From NCBI RefSeq assembly GCF_030036535.1, contig NZ_CP080389.1, positions 1 to 64,000 of the forward strand: DNA of 64,000 bases. Reading direction: 5' to 3'. The first letter of the stretch is position 1. Each line of letters opens with the position of its first letter. This DNA comes from Agrobacterium cucumeris. GTDB taxonomy: Bacteria > Pseudomonadota > Alphaproteobacteria > Rhizobiales > Rhizobiaceae. Shown piece by piece: positions 54,456 through 63,815 of this stretch. The notes beneath the pieces are model-generated. The model saw only the letters and a list, made by a program, of their open reading frames with translations. It was not told the origin of the DNA and searched no databases. Both the position numbers and the translations under genes were made by a program.

Positions 54456-55025
54456 ATGGTAAAGTCGCCTTGGAAACTTCTCACCGGATTGCTGTCTCGG
54501 GGCAAGACGGCTAATCAGCGTTATGTTGACCAGGCCAACCCCATCGAGGTTCTCAACGATGCTGAGAGGCCCGGAACTCGTTCCAACCCCTCTGAAACAG
54601 CGAACGAAGGCGAGCCCGCACCTGGGCAAGGATCATCGGCCGCATCGCTAGCTGGCAAGATCGAAACAGGCGATCGTCAGGAGCCATCGCCGACAATCGC
54701 GGCAGAGGTCGCTGACGGGACGCCGGCCGGAGAAGACCCCGCTTTGACCCCGGATCGTACTATTGGCACCGTGGGCGCCGAGCGTCGAGATCCGAAGCGC
54801 AAGGCGTTCCCAACGATCCGCCGAAAAACCAGGGCGAAGGTGCCGTGGCACACCAGGGATGCGGAGCTGGACATTGCTTTGGCGGATCGGCCTGGGCCAA
54901 TCGAGGCAAATCCCGTGCAGGCACTGGACGGCGAGATCAGGGAGCTGCGGTCCCAACTGGCAGTGAAGCTCCGGCTTCAGAATGATCAACTGAGGCAATT
55001 GCTCAAGCGATTTGAACCGAAGTGA
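54456..55025 (+). CDS. SyrB-like protein, second copy
   Basis: 189-aa protein related to the preceding one. It has a similar architecture: a basic stretch (RRDPKRKAFPTIRRKTRAKVPW) and the C-terminal coiled coil (EIRELRSQLAVKLRLQNDQLRQLLKRF), which matches the end of the upstream protein (EKLRTENADLRKRLG). It follows by 132 bases, so a tandem duplication that diverged is likely. Confidence 0.7.
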   Translation: MVKSPWKLLTGLLSRGKTANQRYVDQANPIEVLNDAERPGTRSNPSETANEGEPAPGQGSSAASLAGKIETGDRQEPSPTIAAEVADGTPAGEDPALTPDRTIGTVGAERRDPKRKAFPTIRRKTRAKVPWHTRDAELDIALADRPGPIEANPVQALDGEIRELRSQLAVKLRLQNDQLRQLLKRFEPK

Positions 55026-55199
55026 TCCTTCTGTCGATGTGCGCGCTTACTGGACTTTGTCGGTCGGCACTCATCGCTGTTCCCGTGAAATGCTTCTACG
55101 GAGGAAGCATATGTGTCCACGCTCAGGGAGCGAATTGTAAGGGCGGCGGTTTAGATCCTTGTCAAGACCTCATGCTGCAGACACGATCCTTCTTGATCC
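55026..55199. other. Intergenic region
   Basis: About 175 bp with no gene; it leads into the decayed gene that follows. Confidence 0.35.
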
Positions 55200-55440
55200 A
55201 CTTCGCGCCGAAAAATGAATGGATGGATCATCGATGTTCGCCAGCCTGATCGCGAGGATGGAAGGTGGCGCCTGCTCGAAGGCGTCCACACAGTGAGGGT
55301 CGAATTGCGTGCCGGCACGGCTAAAGACATGTGCGACGGCGCGCTCGATGGTTTAGGCCTCCTTGTAGGGGTAAGCCGTGGTCAGCGTGTTGAAATTGTC
55401 GGCGACGGCGACAACGCATCCTGAAGGCGGAATCGTTTCA
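55200..55440 (-). pseudogene. Decayed HD-GYP phosphodiesterase fragment
   Basis: Read on the minus strand, the frame gives ETIPPSGCVVAVADNFNTL, then TTAYPYKEA, an in-frame TAA (55353-55355), and TIERAVAHVFSRAGTQFDP followed by HCVDAF. This is the end of an HD-GYP domain (ADxxDALTxxRPYK, GTQFDPxxVxAF) with an internal stop and no upstream HD or GYP motifs found. A c-di-GMP hydrolase gene has been truncated and lost. Confidence 0.75.
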
Positions 55441-55583
55441 CCGACAAGGCGAAATGGAACCAACACCCAAAAACTGGGATCGCCGGGGAAGACGAGGCCG
55501 ACCAGTCGCCCGAGCGCGCCGCCGAGAATAAGGAAACCAAACCGGTTCGCGCCCGACCAGACGACGTGCTGTCCTTTACGTCT

Positions 55584-56570
55584 TTAAACCTTCCTAGAGG
55601 AGGATTTAAATTGTTTCGAACTGCCCTCGTACGCTAAACTTGCCGCCGAAAGATCGGCAAGCGCGGTACCAACCGCTTTGAAAACAGTGACCGCATCTCG
55701 AGACTGTCTGCCGGGGAGGCGACCTGATACGATGTCGGCCAGGGTGCCTTTCACGTGGTCGCGGTCTATGGCGTTGCTTCGTTGTGGCTGGATCAAGTCA
55801 CCGGCCTCGTGAAAAGCCTCCATCGTGTCGACATAGACGTCCGCCCTAGCGATACATTCGTCGTCGCTTTCGCGCATGTCTGCTGTGAACGCGCCAATGA
55901 GATCGACATGTGTTCCGGGATGCAGCCATTTTCCAAGAACAAGCGGTGTTCTCGACAACGTCGCGGCTGACACGATGTCGGCCGAATTCACAGCCTCTTC
56001 CAGGGATTCTACGATCTCGCAACCGAAACCATCGTCTGTCAGCTTTAAGCGTAGGCGTTCGGCACTAGCCGGGTCGATGTCCCAGATCTTGACGTGCTGG
56101 ATATCGCGCACTGCTTTGTAAGCATAAGGAATGAGGCTCGCGATACGGCCCGAACCGACTACGGTAAGTGTGGTCGCATCCGGCCTCGACAAATAGCTGG
56201 CGGCAAGTGCGGAAACGGCAACGGTTCTCCGTCCTGTTATCGTGTTGCCATCCATCGATGCAAGGTGTTCGCCAGTGTCACCGTCGAACAGATTGTAGAT
56301 CGATGTCAGAGCAGGCTTTGAAATCCGCGCGTTTCCTGGGAAGACGTTGACCTGCTTGACGCCGAGATACCGTCGTGGCCCCTGCTTCGACCAAGCAGGC
56401 ATAAGAAGCAGTGTCGCGTTTTCCCCTGAGGCGACGTCAATCTCATGGTGTTCTCGAGGAGGTGCATGGCATCCGTCTTTGAATGACGTTCGCAGAGCCT
56501 CGACGAGTTTGTTCATGGGCAAAAGCGAAGAAAGATCTCGCTCGGAGATCGATATTGGTCCTGTCGTCAT
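55584..56570 (-). CDS. Ornithine cyclodeaminase/mu-crystallin family protein
   Basis: 328-aa enzyme with a Rossmann NAD site (LTVVGSGRIASLIPYAYKAV) and the family segments LGVKQVNVFPGNARIS and SIYNLFDGDTGEHLASMDGNTITGRRT. HVDLIGAFTADMRESDDE and VFKAVGTALADLSAA complete the fold. The family reduces cyclic imines (delta-1-pyrroline-2-carboxylate) or deaminates ornithine. It begins 44 bases after the large oxidoreductase gene and is probably co-transcribed with it. Confidence 0.88.
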   Translation of the reverse strand: MTTGPISISERDLSSLLPMNKLVEALRTSFKDGCHAPPREHHEIDVASGENATLLLMPAWSKQGPRRYLGVKQVNVFPGNARISKPALTSIYNLFDGDTGEHLASMDGNTITGRRTVAVSALAASYLSRPDATTLTVVGSGRIASLIPYAYKAVRDIQHVKIWDIDPASAERLRLKLTDDGFGCEIVESLEEAVNSADIVSAATLSRTPLVLGKWLHPGTHVDLIGAFTADMRESDDECIARADVYVDTMEAFHEAGDLIQPQRSNAIDRDHVKGTLADIVSGRLPGRQSRDAVTVFKAVGTALADLSAASLAYEGSSKQFKSSSRKV

Positions 56571-56614
56571 AGGTGTTCCCTTTGTTTTTGATTAATGCCG
56601 CACGATGGCGGAGT

Positions 56615-59600
56615 TCAGGCGTCGAGCACAAGATCGCTCAGAGGGACAGCCTGGCAAGTCAGGCAGGTCCCAGGGTCGTCTGGTTCGCTTCCGTGCAGGT
56701 GGCGCACCGTCCCTGAAACAATTCTCACCGCGCAGCTTTCACATTGTCCCACCCGACATCCGTTCGGGAGCGTTAGGCCCAGCCGCGTTGCGAAGTCGAG
56801 TAGAGGGCCATCAGCAGCCGACCAGAAAACCGGAGGTTCCTGGGACTGCGAGAAGGTCACCGCATGCTTTCGACCGTCATCGACGACCGGACCTGGTGGC
56901 GACCTGAAGATTTCGCGGAAGATGTCAAATTTGAAGACCCCACGGGCGGCGAGACCGTCGGCAAACGCGTTCATCATCCCCGGTGGCCCGCACATGTAGA
57001 CCCGCGGCCTACGCTCGATCAGGTGGTCTGGGACTGCGTCGGCGCTGATCCGCTCGTTGCTGTCGTAATCCACCCCTTGAACGTCCTCGGGTAGGGGGCT
57101 GTCGTAGTGATCGATCACTTTGAGGTTCTTCAGGCGGCGCGCGTGCCACTTGATGCGCTCTCGAAAGGCGTGGGTGCCGCTGTTCAAGTTTCCGTAGAAG
57201 AGCCAGATTTCGGTGTCGCTGTCGTCGTCTAGCGATTCCAGCAGACTTATGAACGGCGTTATGCCGATCCCGCCTGCCAGCAGGATCAAGGGTTGTAGAG
57301 AATGTCTCGGGATAACGAAGTTTCCGGACGGAGCTTTGAGTTCGACAACCTCGCCAACTCTGAGATGGTGGTTGATATAGGTAGACATCCGCCCTTGGTA
57401 CTGGGTGCCCTCGCTACCAATCGTCTTTTGATGGCGGACCGCGATGCTATACCGTTGTCTTCCGTCGACGATCGCCGCGCCCGTGAGCGAATATGCTCTA
57501 TCGACCCTCGAACCATCGGTGAGGCGGACCTGGAGGTGCTGACCTGGAAGGAAGTCCGGGAGTTGGCGGCTATCTTCCGCTTCGAAGGCGACCGAACGGA
57601 CGCCCTCGGCCTCCGCCTTTACGGCGACTACCCGAAAATTCATGAAGTCGCGCCACCCGCGTTGCCGAGTCTCGGTCAAGGGATCAAGCTCGATGTTGCA
57701 TCGGAACGAGCGATGCGGAATGGAACCGCTGACGGGATCGATTGCGTCGGCCGATATCAGGCTGTTGGCGTTGCTGCTTTCCGGACCCGTTGTCGAAAAC
57801 GAACCGCGGCCCAACTCCGGGCAGGATTGCCACCAGCCGAACTCAGCCACGACGACGTCGTCTGCGAGTTTTGGGGTGACCTTCGCCACGAAGCGTGCGC
57901 TCCCATTTCGTGTGGATATCCTGATCCAATCGCCGTTCCTGACGTCCCTGCTATCCGCTAGTCCAGGGCTAATTTCCGCGATCGGATCGGGGGCCTTTTT
58001 CCTGAGTGAGGCGAGGCCGCGGTGCTGGCTGTGGCAGTAGTAGCCATTCTTCGCGGAACTCAGGATCAGAGGAAACCTTCTGCCTTTTCCAGCGCGCTCC
58101 ACAATCTCGTTTTCTGACGGCGGCACGTAGGTTGGAACCCCAGGTTGGCCGTGGCGATGAAGTAGTTCAGAGTAAAATTCGACGCGGCGTGTCTCCGTGT
58201 CGAAGCCTCGAACCCGACCGCTGCCGTCGTGGTGAGGTTCAAGATACTTCTGCTCTCGCGCATCTATCTCGCAACGGATTCCGCCGGAAGTGTTTTTCAA
58301 AGTGTCTACGGACGCGCCAAGCGGCTCAAGCATGTAGTCCCAAGCGGCATGCAAATCGCCGCCGAAGAAATCTTCGTCCATTCCCAGGCGGGTCGCGAGA
58401 TCAAAGACAATCTCGTTATCGGAGCGGGATTCGCCACGCGGCGTCACCATCCGTGGACGCATCTGGACCAGCGAGGCGGCGTCGTCGTTTATCTCGAATC
58501 CGAACCTGATGCCTTCATGTTCCCAAGGCGAGTTCACAGGTAAGAATATATCGGCGTAGCGTGCCGCGGGCGTTACAAATAGGTCGCAATGAACGTGGAA
58601 CTCCAGGTTTTTCAAGGCCTCTTCCGCCATAGCGGTATCAGCTTGGGAAACTGTGAGGTTAGTGCCGAACGCCATGAGCGCTCTGACCTTGTAAGGCTCG
58701 CCATCCGTGATCGCGCGGTACATGTCTCGAGCAGTAATCCATCCCGTCGACGGTGGACCGATGGGACGAGCCTCAATCCCCAACGCCTTCGAAAGCTGTT
58801 CCTTGGACAGCTCTCCGAGCGCATTTGTGGGACGGTAGAATGGACCGCGGCGGACCCTGTTACCTCCGATCCGATCGTAGCTGCCAGACAACGCGTAAAG
58901 CGACGCTACCGCGCGCTCCGTCTGGGTGGCATTGGTATGCTGACCGATACCGGTCCAGGCGTGATAGGCGATCCGGCGGCCGCCTTCCAGGAGTTGCGCG
59001 GCAGCTCTCAAGGCGTCGGGTGCAACGCCCGTTATGCCTTCCACCGTAATGGGATCATACGCGCGGGTCGCATTGTGCAGCAACTCGAATGCTGGTGAAC
59101 ATCGTACGGGCATCGAGTCTGTCGACGGAGACACATCGACGGTGCCCAGCAGCAGCACCCGATCGCGCAAACCTTCATTGATCGCTCGACTGTCGTCGAC
59201 TGGAACAATAGTGGACGCAATCTCGTCCCAAACCAAATATCGATTGGTGTTTGCACCGGGCCAGATCATCTGTTCGCGCAGGAAGAGCCCGTTGTCTTCT
59301 CGCACCAGGTAAGGCGCATTCGTCCATGTACGGACGAAGACATCGTCGAAGGTTTCGGCGTCTAAAATCAGGCGCATGAGGCCAAGAGCGAGCGCGCCGT
59401 CTGTACCAGGACGCACTGGAAGCCAAACGTCCGCTTGTTTGGCGAAAGCGGTTGGTCGCGGATCAATTACGAGAAGCTTTGAGCCTCGAGCTTTGCCTGC
59501 TGACACAGCACTTGCCTGTGCCAGCCAGGTGTTTGCCGGATTGTGACCCCAGAGCATGATCGTGTCTGCGTTGGTGTAGTCCGCAGGTGGAATACCGCTA

Positions 59601-60076
59601 CCGAATGTGAAAGCGTGCGCAGAGTCCTTGTGCCAATTGCAGATTTCGGTTCCGTAGCAGATATTTGGACTGCCGAAGTGACGGATGAACCGCTCGATCC
59701 AGTCGATGCTGTCTGACAGGGGCGTTCCACTGGGCGTCGTGACGGAAAACGCCACGGCCTCCGGGCCGCTTTCGGCTTTTACCCGTCCCAGCTTCTCCGC
59801 CGTTTCGGTGAGGGCTTCCTCCCAACTGATCCGTACCCACCCCGGGTCGGCGCCACCCTTGGGAGCGGTACGCCGCATCGGAAAGAGTTGACGGTGAGGC
59901 GAGTGTACGAGCTCGGGTGCTGCTCTACCCTTCATGCACATCGACTTGCCAGTCGGATGGCTTAGGTCGGGTCGAACAGCGACAAGCCTATCATCTTCGA
60001 CGGTGTTGATTGTGCCGCATCGCGAGCGACAGAGGGTGCAGTATCCGGCTATCTCTGCAGTCACGGAAGGCCTCAT
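56615..60076 (-). CDS. Molybdopterin oxidoreductase fused to flavin reductase and 2Fe-2S ferredoxin
   Basis: 1,153-aa three-part enzyme. Residues 1-60: a [4Fe-4S] binding set GYCTLCRSRCG with SMCMKG. Residues about 60-790: a Mo-bis-MGD domain (FGSPNICYGTEICNWHKDS, MLWGHNPANTWLAQASA, LLVIDPRPTAFAKQADVWLPVRPGTDGALALG) and the C-terminal MopB-CT domain (NGDWIRISTRNG). Residues about 820-1060: FAD/NAD-binding reductase (RAYSLTG, LLAGGIGITPFISLLES, VYMCGPPGMMNAFADGL). Residues about 1060-1153: plant-type 2Fe-2S (GCRVGQCESCAVRI, TCLTCQAVPL). ATG 60076 is chosen over TTG 60121 because an operator-like site overlaps 60095-60110. It is a self-contained NAD(P)H-linked molybdoenzyme; substrate unknown. 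Confidence 0.88.
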   Translation of the reverse strand: MRPSVTAEIAGYCTLCRSRCGTINTVEDDRLVAVRPDLSHPTGKSMCMKGRAAPELVHSPHRQLFPMRRTAPKGGADPGWVRISWEEALTETAEKLGRVKAESGPEAVAFSVTTPSGTPLSDSIDWIERFIRHFGSPNICYGTEICNWHKDSAHAFTFGSGIPPADYTNADTIMLWGHNPANTWLAQASAVSAGKARGSKLLVIDPRPTAFAKQADVWLPVRPGTDGALALGLMRLILDAETFDDVFVRTWTNAPYLVREDNGLFLREQMIWPGANTNRYLVWDEIASTIVPVDDSRAINEGLRDRVLLLGTVDVSPSTDSMPVRCSPAFELLHNATRAYDPITVEGITGVAPDALRAAAQLLEGGRRIAYHAWTGIGQHTNATQTERAVASLYALSGSYDRIGGNRVRRGPFYRPTNALGELSKEQLSKALGIEARPIGPPSTGWITARDMYRAITDGEPYKVRALMAFGTNLTVSQADTAMAEEALKNLEFHVHCDLFVTPAARYADIFLPVNSPWEHEGIRFGFEINDDAASLVQMRPRMVTPRGESRSDNEIVFDLATRLGMDEDFFGGDLHAAWDYMLEPLGASVDTLKNTSGGIRCEIDAREQKYLEPHHDGSGRVRGFDTETRRVEFYSELLHRHGQPGVPTYVPPSENEIVERAGKGRRFPLILSSAKNGYYCHSQHRGLASLRKKAPDPIAEISPGLADSRDVRNGDWIRISTRNGSARFVAKVTPKLADDVVVAEFGWWQSCPELGRGSFSTTGPESSNANSLISADAIDPVSGSIPHRSFRCNIELDPLTETRQRGWRDFMNFRVVAVKAEAEGVRSVAFEAEDSRQLPDFLPGQHLQVRLTDGSRVDRAYSLTGAAIVDGRQRYSIAVRHQKTIGSEGTQYQGRMSTYINHHLRVGEVVELKAPSGNFVIPRHSLQPLILLAGGIGITPFISLLESLDDDSDTEIWLFYGNLNSGTHAFRERIKWHARRLKNLKVIDHYDSPLPEDVQGVDYDSNERISADAVPDHLIERRPRVYMCGPPGMMNAFADGLAARGVFKFDIFREIFRSPPGPVVDDGRKHAVTFSQSQEPPVFWSAADGPLLDFATRLGLTLPNGCRVGQCESCAVRIVSGTVRHLHGSEPDDPGTCLTCQAVPLSDLVLDA

Positions 60077-60094
60077 TCGACTTGTAGCGCGTGA

Positions 60095-60110
60095 TAGTAG
60101 TGCATTACTA
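60095..60110. promoter_or_regulatory. Operator-like palindrome, site 1
   Basis: TAGTAGTGCATTACTA, palindromic at 14 of 16 positions, 19 bp before the chosen start of the molybdoenzyme gene. A related site is 90 bp away. Confidence 0.5.
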
Positions 60111-60121
60111 AAAGCAGCCAA

Positions 60122-60386
60122 TGGTCGTTGTCAATGCGTCTTTCATCGGGAATCAAACTCCTAATAAGCCGCTTGACAGGTCCTCAGTAGTGCGTCACTG
60201 TCGCGCATCACAAAGGATCGGCATCAAGATCGATCGAGGGGTTCAAAACAGAAATTGGTGCGCCCGCTTTAACAAGCGCTCGTATGCGTCCGCGTGGCTA
60301 CCACGGGACCCTTCGCTCGACAGATTGCCATCTCCGCAGTTGACACGCGTCTACCGGCGCGTAACCCGTAACCGAGGGAGCTCCCC
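60122..60386. other. Divergent promoter region
   Basis: 265 bp between the molybdoenzyme and transporter operons. It contains operator-like site 2 (60185-60200); site 1 lies just left of it. I see no gene here. Confidence 0.45.
60185..60200. promoter_or_regulatory. Operator-like palindrome, site 2
   Basis: CAGTAGTGCGTCACTG shares AGTAGTGC and CACT with site 1 in the same intergenic region. Together they suggest a common regulator for both divergent operons, not encoded in this window. Confidence 0.5.
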
Positions 60387-61130
60387 ATGGCTGTGCTGGA
60401 AGCGCGAAAAATAAGCATCGCATTCAACGGATTCTACGCCGTGAAAGGGGTCGACTTCAACCTGGAAGAGGGCGAGATCCATGCGGTGATCGGGCCGAAC
60501 GGCGCTGGCAAAACGACGCTCTTCAACCTGCTCACCAAGTTTCTTCAGCCTACGGAAGGCAAGATTTTTCATGACGGGGCAGATGTCACCATCATGAAGC
60601 CGGCTGCCATCGCGCGGAGGGGCGTCGTGAGGTCTTTCCAGATTTCCGCTGTCTTTCAGACCCTCACTGTCCGGGAAAACGTAGAACTCGCGCTACTTCG
60701 TCGAAGCGGCTTGCAATGGCGTCTCCTCGGAAACGCGCGCCGTGACCGAGCTCTCGTCCAGCGAACAGAGGAGATAATTGAGCAATTTGGTTTTCAGCGC
60801 GAGGCCGACACCGCCGCTGCCCAGCTGTCGTATGGGGGCAAACGTGTTCTCGAGTTAGCCACCACCGTCGCTGCCGATCCTCGCGTTTTGCTCCTCGACG
60901 AACCGATGGCAGGGCTTGGAAGAGAAGACATCGACCGTGTTGTCGACTTGATCCAGACGACGGCAATCGGACGTACCGTTCTGCTGGTCGAGCACAATAT
61001 GCAGGTCGTCGCGCGCCTAGCCCACCGCATCACCGTAATGGTCCGCGGACAGGTTCTCGCTTCTGGGACGTATTCAGACGTCTCGACCCGGCCTGAAGTC
61101 ATTGCCGCCTATACGGGAGGAGCACACTAA
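60387..61130 (+). CDS. ABC transporter ATPase, LivG-type
   Basis: 247-aa ATPase of the branched-chain/amide uptake class. Walker A GPNGAGKTT, signature LSYGGKRVLELA (a variant of LSGGxxR) and Walker B VLLLDEPMAGLG are present; LLVEHNMQVV is the H-loop. The C terminus (RPEVIAAYTG) is typical of LivG. It is the first gene of a four-gene import operon, with GGAG ribosome site, and overlaps livF by one base (TAATGG). Confidence 0.93.
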   Translation: MAVLEARKISIAFNGFYAVKGVDFNLEEGEIHAVIGPNGAGKTTLFNLLTKFLQPTEGKIFHDGADVTIMKPAAIARRGVVRSFQISAVFQTLTVRENVELALLRRSGLQWRLLGNARRDRALVQRTEEIIEQFGFQREADTAAAQLSYGGKRVLELATTVAADPRVLLLDEPMAGLGREDIDRVVDLIQTTAIGRTVLLVEHNMQVVARLAHRITVMVRGQVLASGTYSDVSTRPEVIAAYTGGAH

Positions 61131-61831
61131 TGGGTCAGGTCCTTTCAGTAAACAAACTCGAGGCATGGTACGGCGAATCCAAGGTGCTTCACGGCCTTAA
61201 CTTCCACCTCAAGGAAGGTGAGGTGGTTACTCTTCTTGGCCGCAATGGCGCAGGTAAATCGACGACCCTCAAAGCGATTATGGGGCTGATGGAGAACCGC
61301 TCCGGTTCGATCCGTTATATCGACGACGAGTTGGTGGCTGCAAAGCCCTACGAGGTCGCGCGCAAGGGGATCGCCTTCTGTCCAGAAGAGCGCGGAATCT
61401 TCGCAACGCTTAGCGTGCGCGAAAACCTCCTGTTACCTCCAGCCATCGCCGCCAACGGCATGTCGGTCGAGGAAATCCTCGACCTGTTTCCGAACCTTCG
61501 CGAGCGCATCGACAGCCCTGGCACGAAACTCTCGGGTGGTGAACAGCAGATGCTTGCACTTGCGCGAATTCTGCGGACCGGGGCGAGGGTGCTACTGCTG
61601 GACGAGCCGACAGAGGGTTTAGCTCCGATCATCATCAAGCAGATCGAGAACACGATCGTAAAGCTCAAAGAGCTCGGCTTCACCATCCTTCTCGTCGAGC
61701 AGAACGTCGGCTTCGCCCACGCACTCGCGGATCGAAACTACGTCATGGAAACGGGATCGCTCGTAGACGAGGTCGTTGCCGCAGACTTTTCAAGCCGGCT
61801 GGCGGCCATCCAACGCTACCTGGGTATCTGA
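61130..61831 (+). CDS. ABC transporter ATPase, LivF-type
   Basis: 233-aa second ATPase. Walker A GRNGAGKST, signature KLSGGEQQMLALARI and Walker B VLLLDEPTEGLAP are intact, with the VEQNVGFAHALADRNYVMETG tail of LivF. It overlaps the preceding ATPase stop by a single base. The pair would energise import through the fused permease that follows. Confidence 0.94.
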   Translation: MGQVLSVNKLEAWYGESKVLHGLNFHLKEGEVVTLLGRNGAGKSTTLKAIMGLMENRSGSIRYIDDELVAAKPYEVARKGIAFCPEERGIFATLSVRENLLLPPAIAANGMSVEEILDLFPNLRERIDSPGTKLSGGEQQMLALARILRTGARVLLLDEPTEGLAPIIIKQIENTIVKLKELGFTILLVEQNVGFAHALADRNYVMETGSLVDEVVAADFSSRLAAIQRYLGI

Positions 61832-61855
61832 CCCCTCGCACGCACGGAAAGCGAA

Positions 61856-63766
61856 ATGACAACTATATTTGGAATTCCGACGGCGCTGCTCTTCGGCCAA
61901 CTCCTGCTCGGTATCATCAACGGGGCTTTCTACGCGACCCTCAGCCTCGGCCTCGCCGTCATTTTTGGGATGATGAACATCGCGAATTTCGCGCACGGTG
62001 CGCTCTACATGATGGGGGCTGTCGGTGCCTGGCTCCTTCTGAACTGGCTGGGGGTTGGGTACTGGCCGGCGTTGATCATATGTCCTGTTCTGGTGGGCAT
62101 TGTCGGCATCGCGATGGAGCGTTTAGTACTGAGGCGGGTCAGTCACCTCGACCATCTCTACGGCATGCTCCTGACATTCGGTCTCGCCCTGATAGTTCAA
62201 GGCGCTTTCCGGTTCTTCTTCGGTGCTTCGGGTCTTCCTTATGCGATCCCGACTTCACTGACGGGTGGCGTCAATCTCGGCTTCATCTTCCTGCCGTACT
62301 ACCGAGCCTGGGTGATCGTCGCCTCCGTCATCGTCTGCTTCGCGACATGGTTCGTCATCGAGAAGACCAGCCTAGGAGCGACGCTGAGAGCCGCGACCGA
62401 GAACCCGAAGCTCGTACAGGCGTTCGGGATCAACGTGCCGCTCTTGATTATGGTGGTCTACGGGGGCGGTGCTGCGCTGGCGGCATTCGCGGGTGTTCTT
62501 GCCGCGCCGATCTTGCAGGTCAATCCGACGATGGGCGCGGACATACTTATCGTGATCTTCGCGGTGGTTGTCATCGGTGGTCTTGGCTCGATCAAAGGGG
62601 CCATCATCGCGGGTTTCGCAGCAGGCATTCTCGAAGGGCTCACGAAGGCCTTCTACCCCGAAGCGTCCACGACAGTCGTCTTTCTACTCATGGCGCTCGT
62701 TCTGCTCGTCTATCCGACCGGGCTGTTCGGGTCCAAAGCACAGGCTTCCCACACGTCGGTAGCCTTGCCATCGCTGTCTCGTGAAACGCCCCTTGTTCGT
62801 TGGGCGCTCTTCGGAGCCATGGCCGCTGCGCTCATCGTGGCCCCACTCTTTGCGTATCCCGCGTTCCTCATGAAGGCGATGACTTACGGATTGTTCGCCT
62901 GCGCTTTCAATTTGATGGCTGGCTACGGAAAGCTTGTCTCGTTCGGGCATGCGATGTTCCTTGGGACCGCAGGCTATGTCACGGCCTATGCCGCAAAGAT
63001 GTGGGGTCTCCCTCCCGAACTGGCGATCCTTGCTGGCACGGGTTGCGCGGCGCTGCTGGGTCTCGTCGCGGGTTGGCTTTGCACGCGTTCCAGCGGTGTC
63101 TACTTCGCGATGATCAGCCTTGCGCTTGCCCAGATGGTGTACTTTGTCGCCTTGCAGCTACCGCAGACGGGCGGCGAGGACGGGATTCAGAGTGTTCCGC
63201 GCGGTATTCTCTTCGGGCTGTTCGACCTTAGCAATCCGACGACGCTCTACGGTTTTGTGGTCGTCGTGTTCCTCGGCGGGTTCCTGTTCCTTTCGGGACT
63301 TATCCGCTCGCCGTTCGGACAGGTACTAAAGGCCATCCGCGATCACGAGCCGCGCACACAGTCACTCGGCTTCTCGACCGAGCGGTACAAACTCGCGGCG
63401 TTCGTTATCTCGGCGGCGCTATCCGGACTTGCCGGGTCGACCAAAGTCATCGTGACCCAGATCGCCAGTCTTACGGATGTGCATTGGGCGATGTCCGGCG
63501 AAGTCATCCTGATGACCTTCCTTGGTGGTGTCGGAACGCTTTACGGACCTGTCGTCGGCGCATTCATCGTCGTTGCCATGCAGAACTATCTCGCGGCCTT
63601 CGGAGCTTGGGTGACCGTGATCCATGGCGGGGTCTTCGTGGTCTGCATACTTGCCTTTCGTCGCGGCATCGTCGGCGAAATCATCTCCTGGCTATCGTCG
63701 CGCGGTCGCGTCGATACCACCAAATCCTCACCGTCCATCCAGAAGAATCTGATCCCAAGTGCGTAA
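61856..63766 (+). CDS. ABC transporter permease, LivH-LivM fusion
   Basis: 636-aa membrane protein. The first half (about 1-295) is LivH-like (LLGIINGAFYATLSLGLAVIFGMMNIANFAHGA; GGLGSIKGAIIAGFAAGILEG) and the second (about 320-615) LivM-like (YGLFACAFNLMAGYGKLVSFGHAMF; KAIRDHEPRTQSLGF; MTFLGGVGTLYGPVVGA). These are usually two genes; here they are one continuous frame of about 16 helices. It follows livF by 24 bases. Confidence 0.92.
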   Translation: MTTIFGIPTALLFGQLLLGIINGAFYATLSLGLAVIFGMMNIANFAHGALYMMGAVGAWLLLNWLGVGYWPALIICPVLVGIVGIAMERLVLRRVSHLDHLYGMLLTFGLALIVQGAFRFFFGASGLPYAIPTSLTGGVNLGFIFLPYYRAWVIVASVIVCFATWFVIEKTSLGATLRAATENPKLVQAFGINVPLLIMVVYGGGAALAAFAGVLAAPILQVNPTMGADILIVIFAVVVIGGLGSIKGAIIAGFAAGILEGLTKAFYPEASTTVVFLLMALVLLVYPTGLFGSKAQASHTSVALPSLSRETPLVRWALFGAMAAALIVAPLFAYPAFLMKAMTYGLFACAFNLMAGYGKLVSFGHAMFLGTAGYVTAYAAKMWGLPPELAILAGTGCAALLGLVAGWLCTRSSGVYFAMISLALAQMVYFVALQLPQTGGEDGIQSVPRGILFGLFDLSNPTTLYGFVVVVFLGGFLFLSGLIRSPFGQVLKAIRDHEPRTQSLGFSTERYKLAAFVISAALSGLAGSTKVIVTQIASLTDVHWAMSGEVILMTFLGGVGTLYGPVVGAFIVVAMQNYLAAFGAWVTVIHGGVFVVCILAFRRGIVGEIISWLSSRGRVDTTKSSPSIQKNLIPSA

Positions 63767-63815
63767 GCATGAGAGATCGAGGGCAAAGCGCATCATCAAG
63801 CAAAGGGAACAGCAG

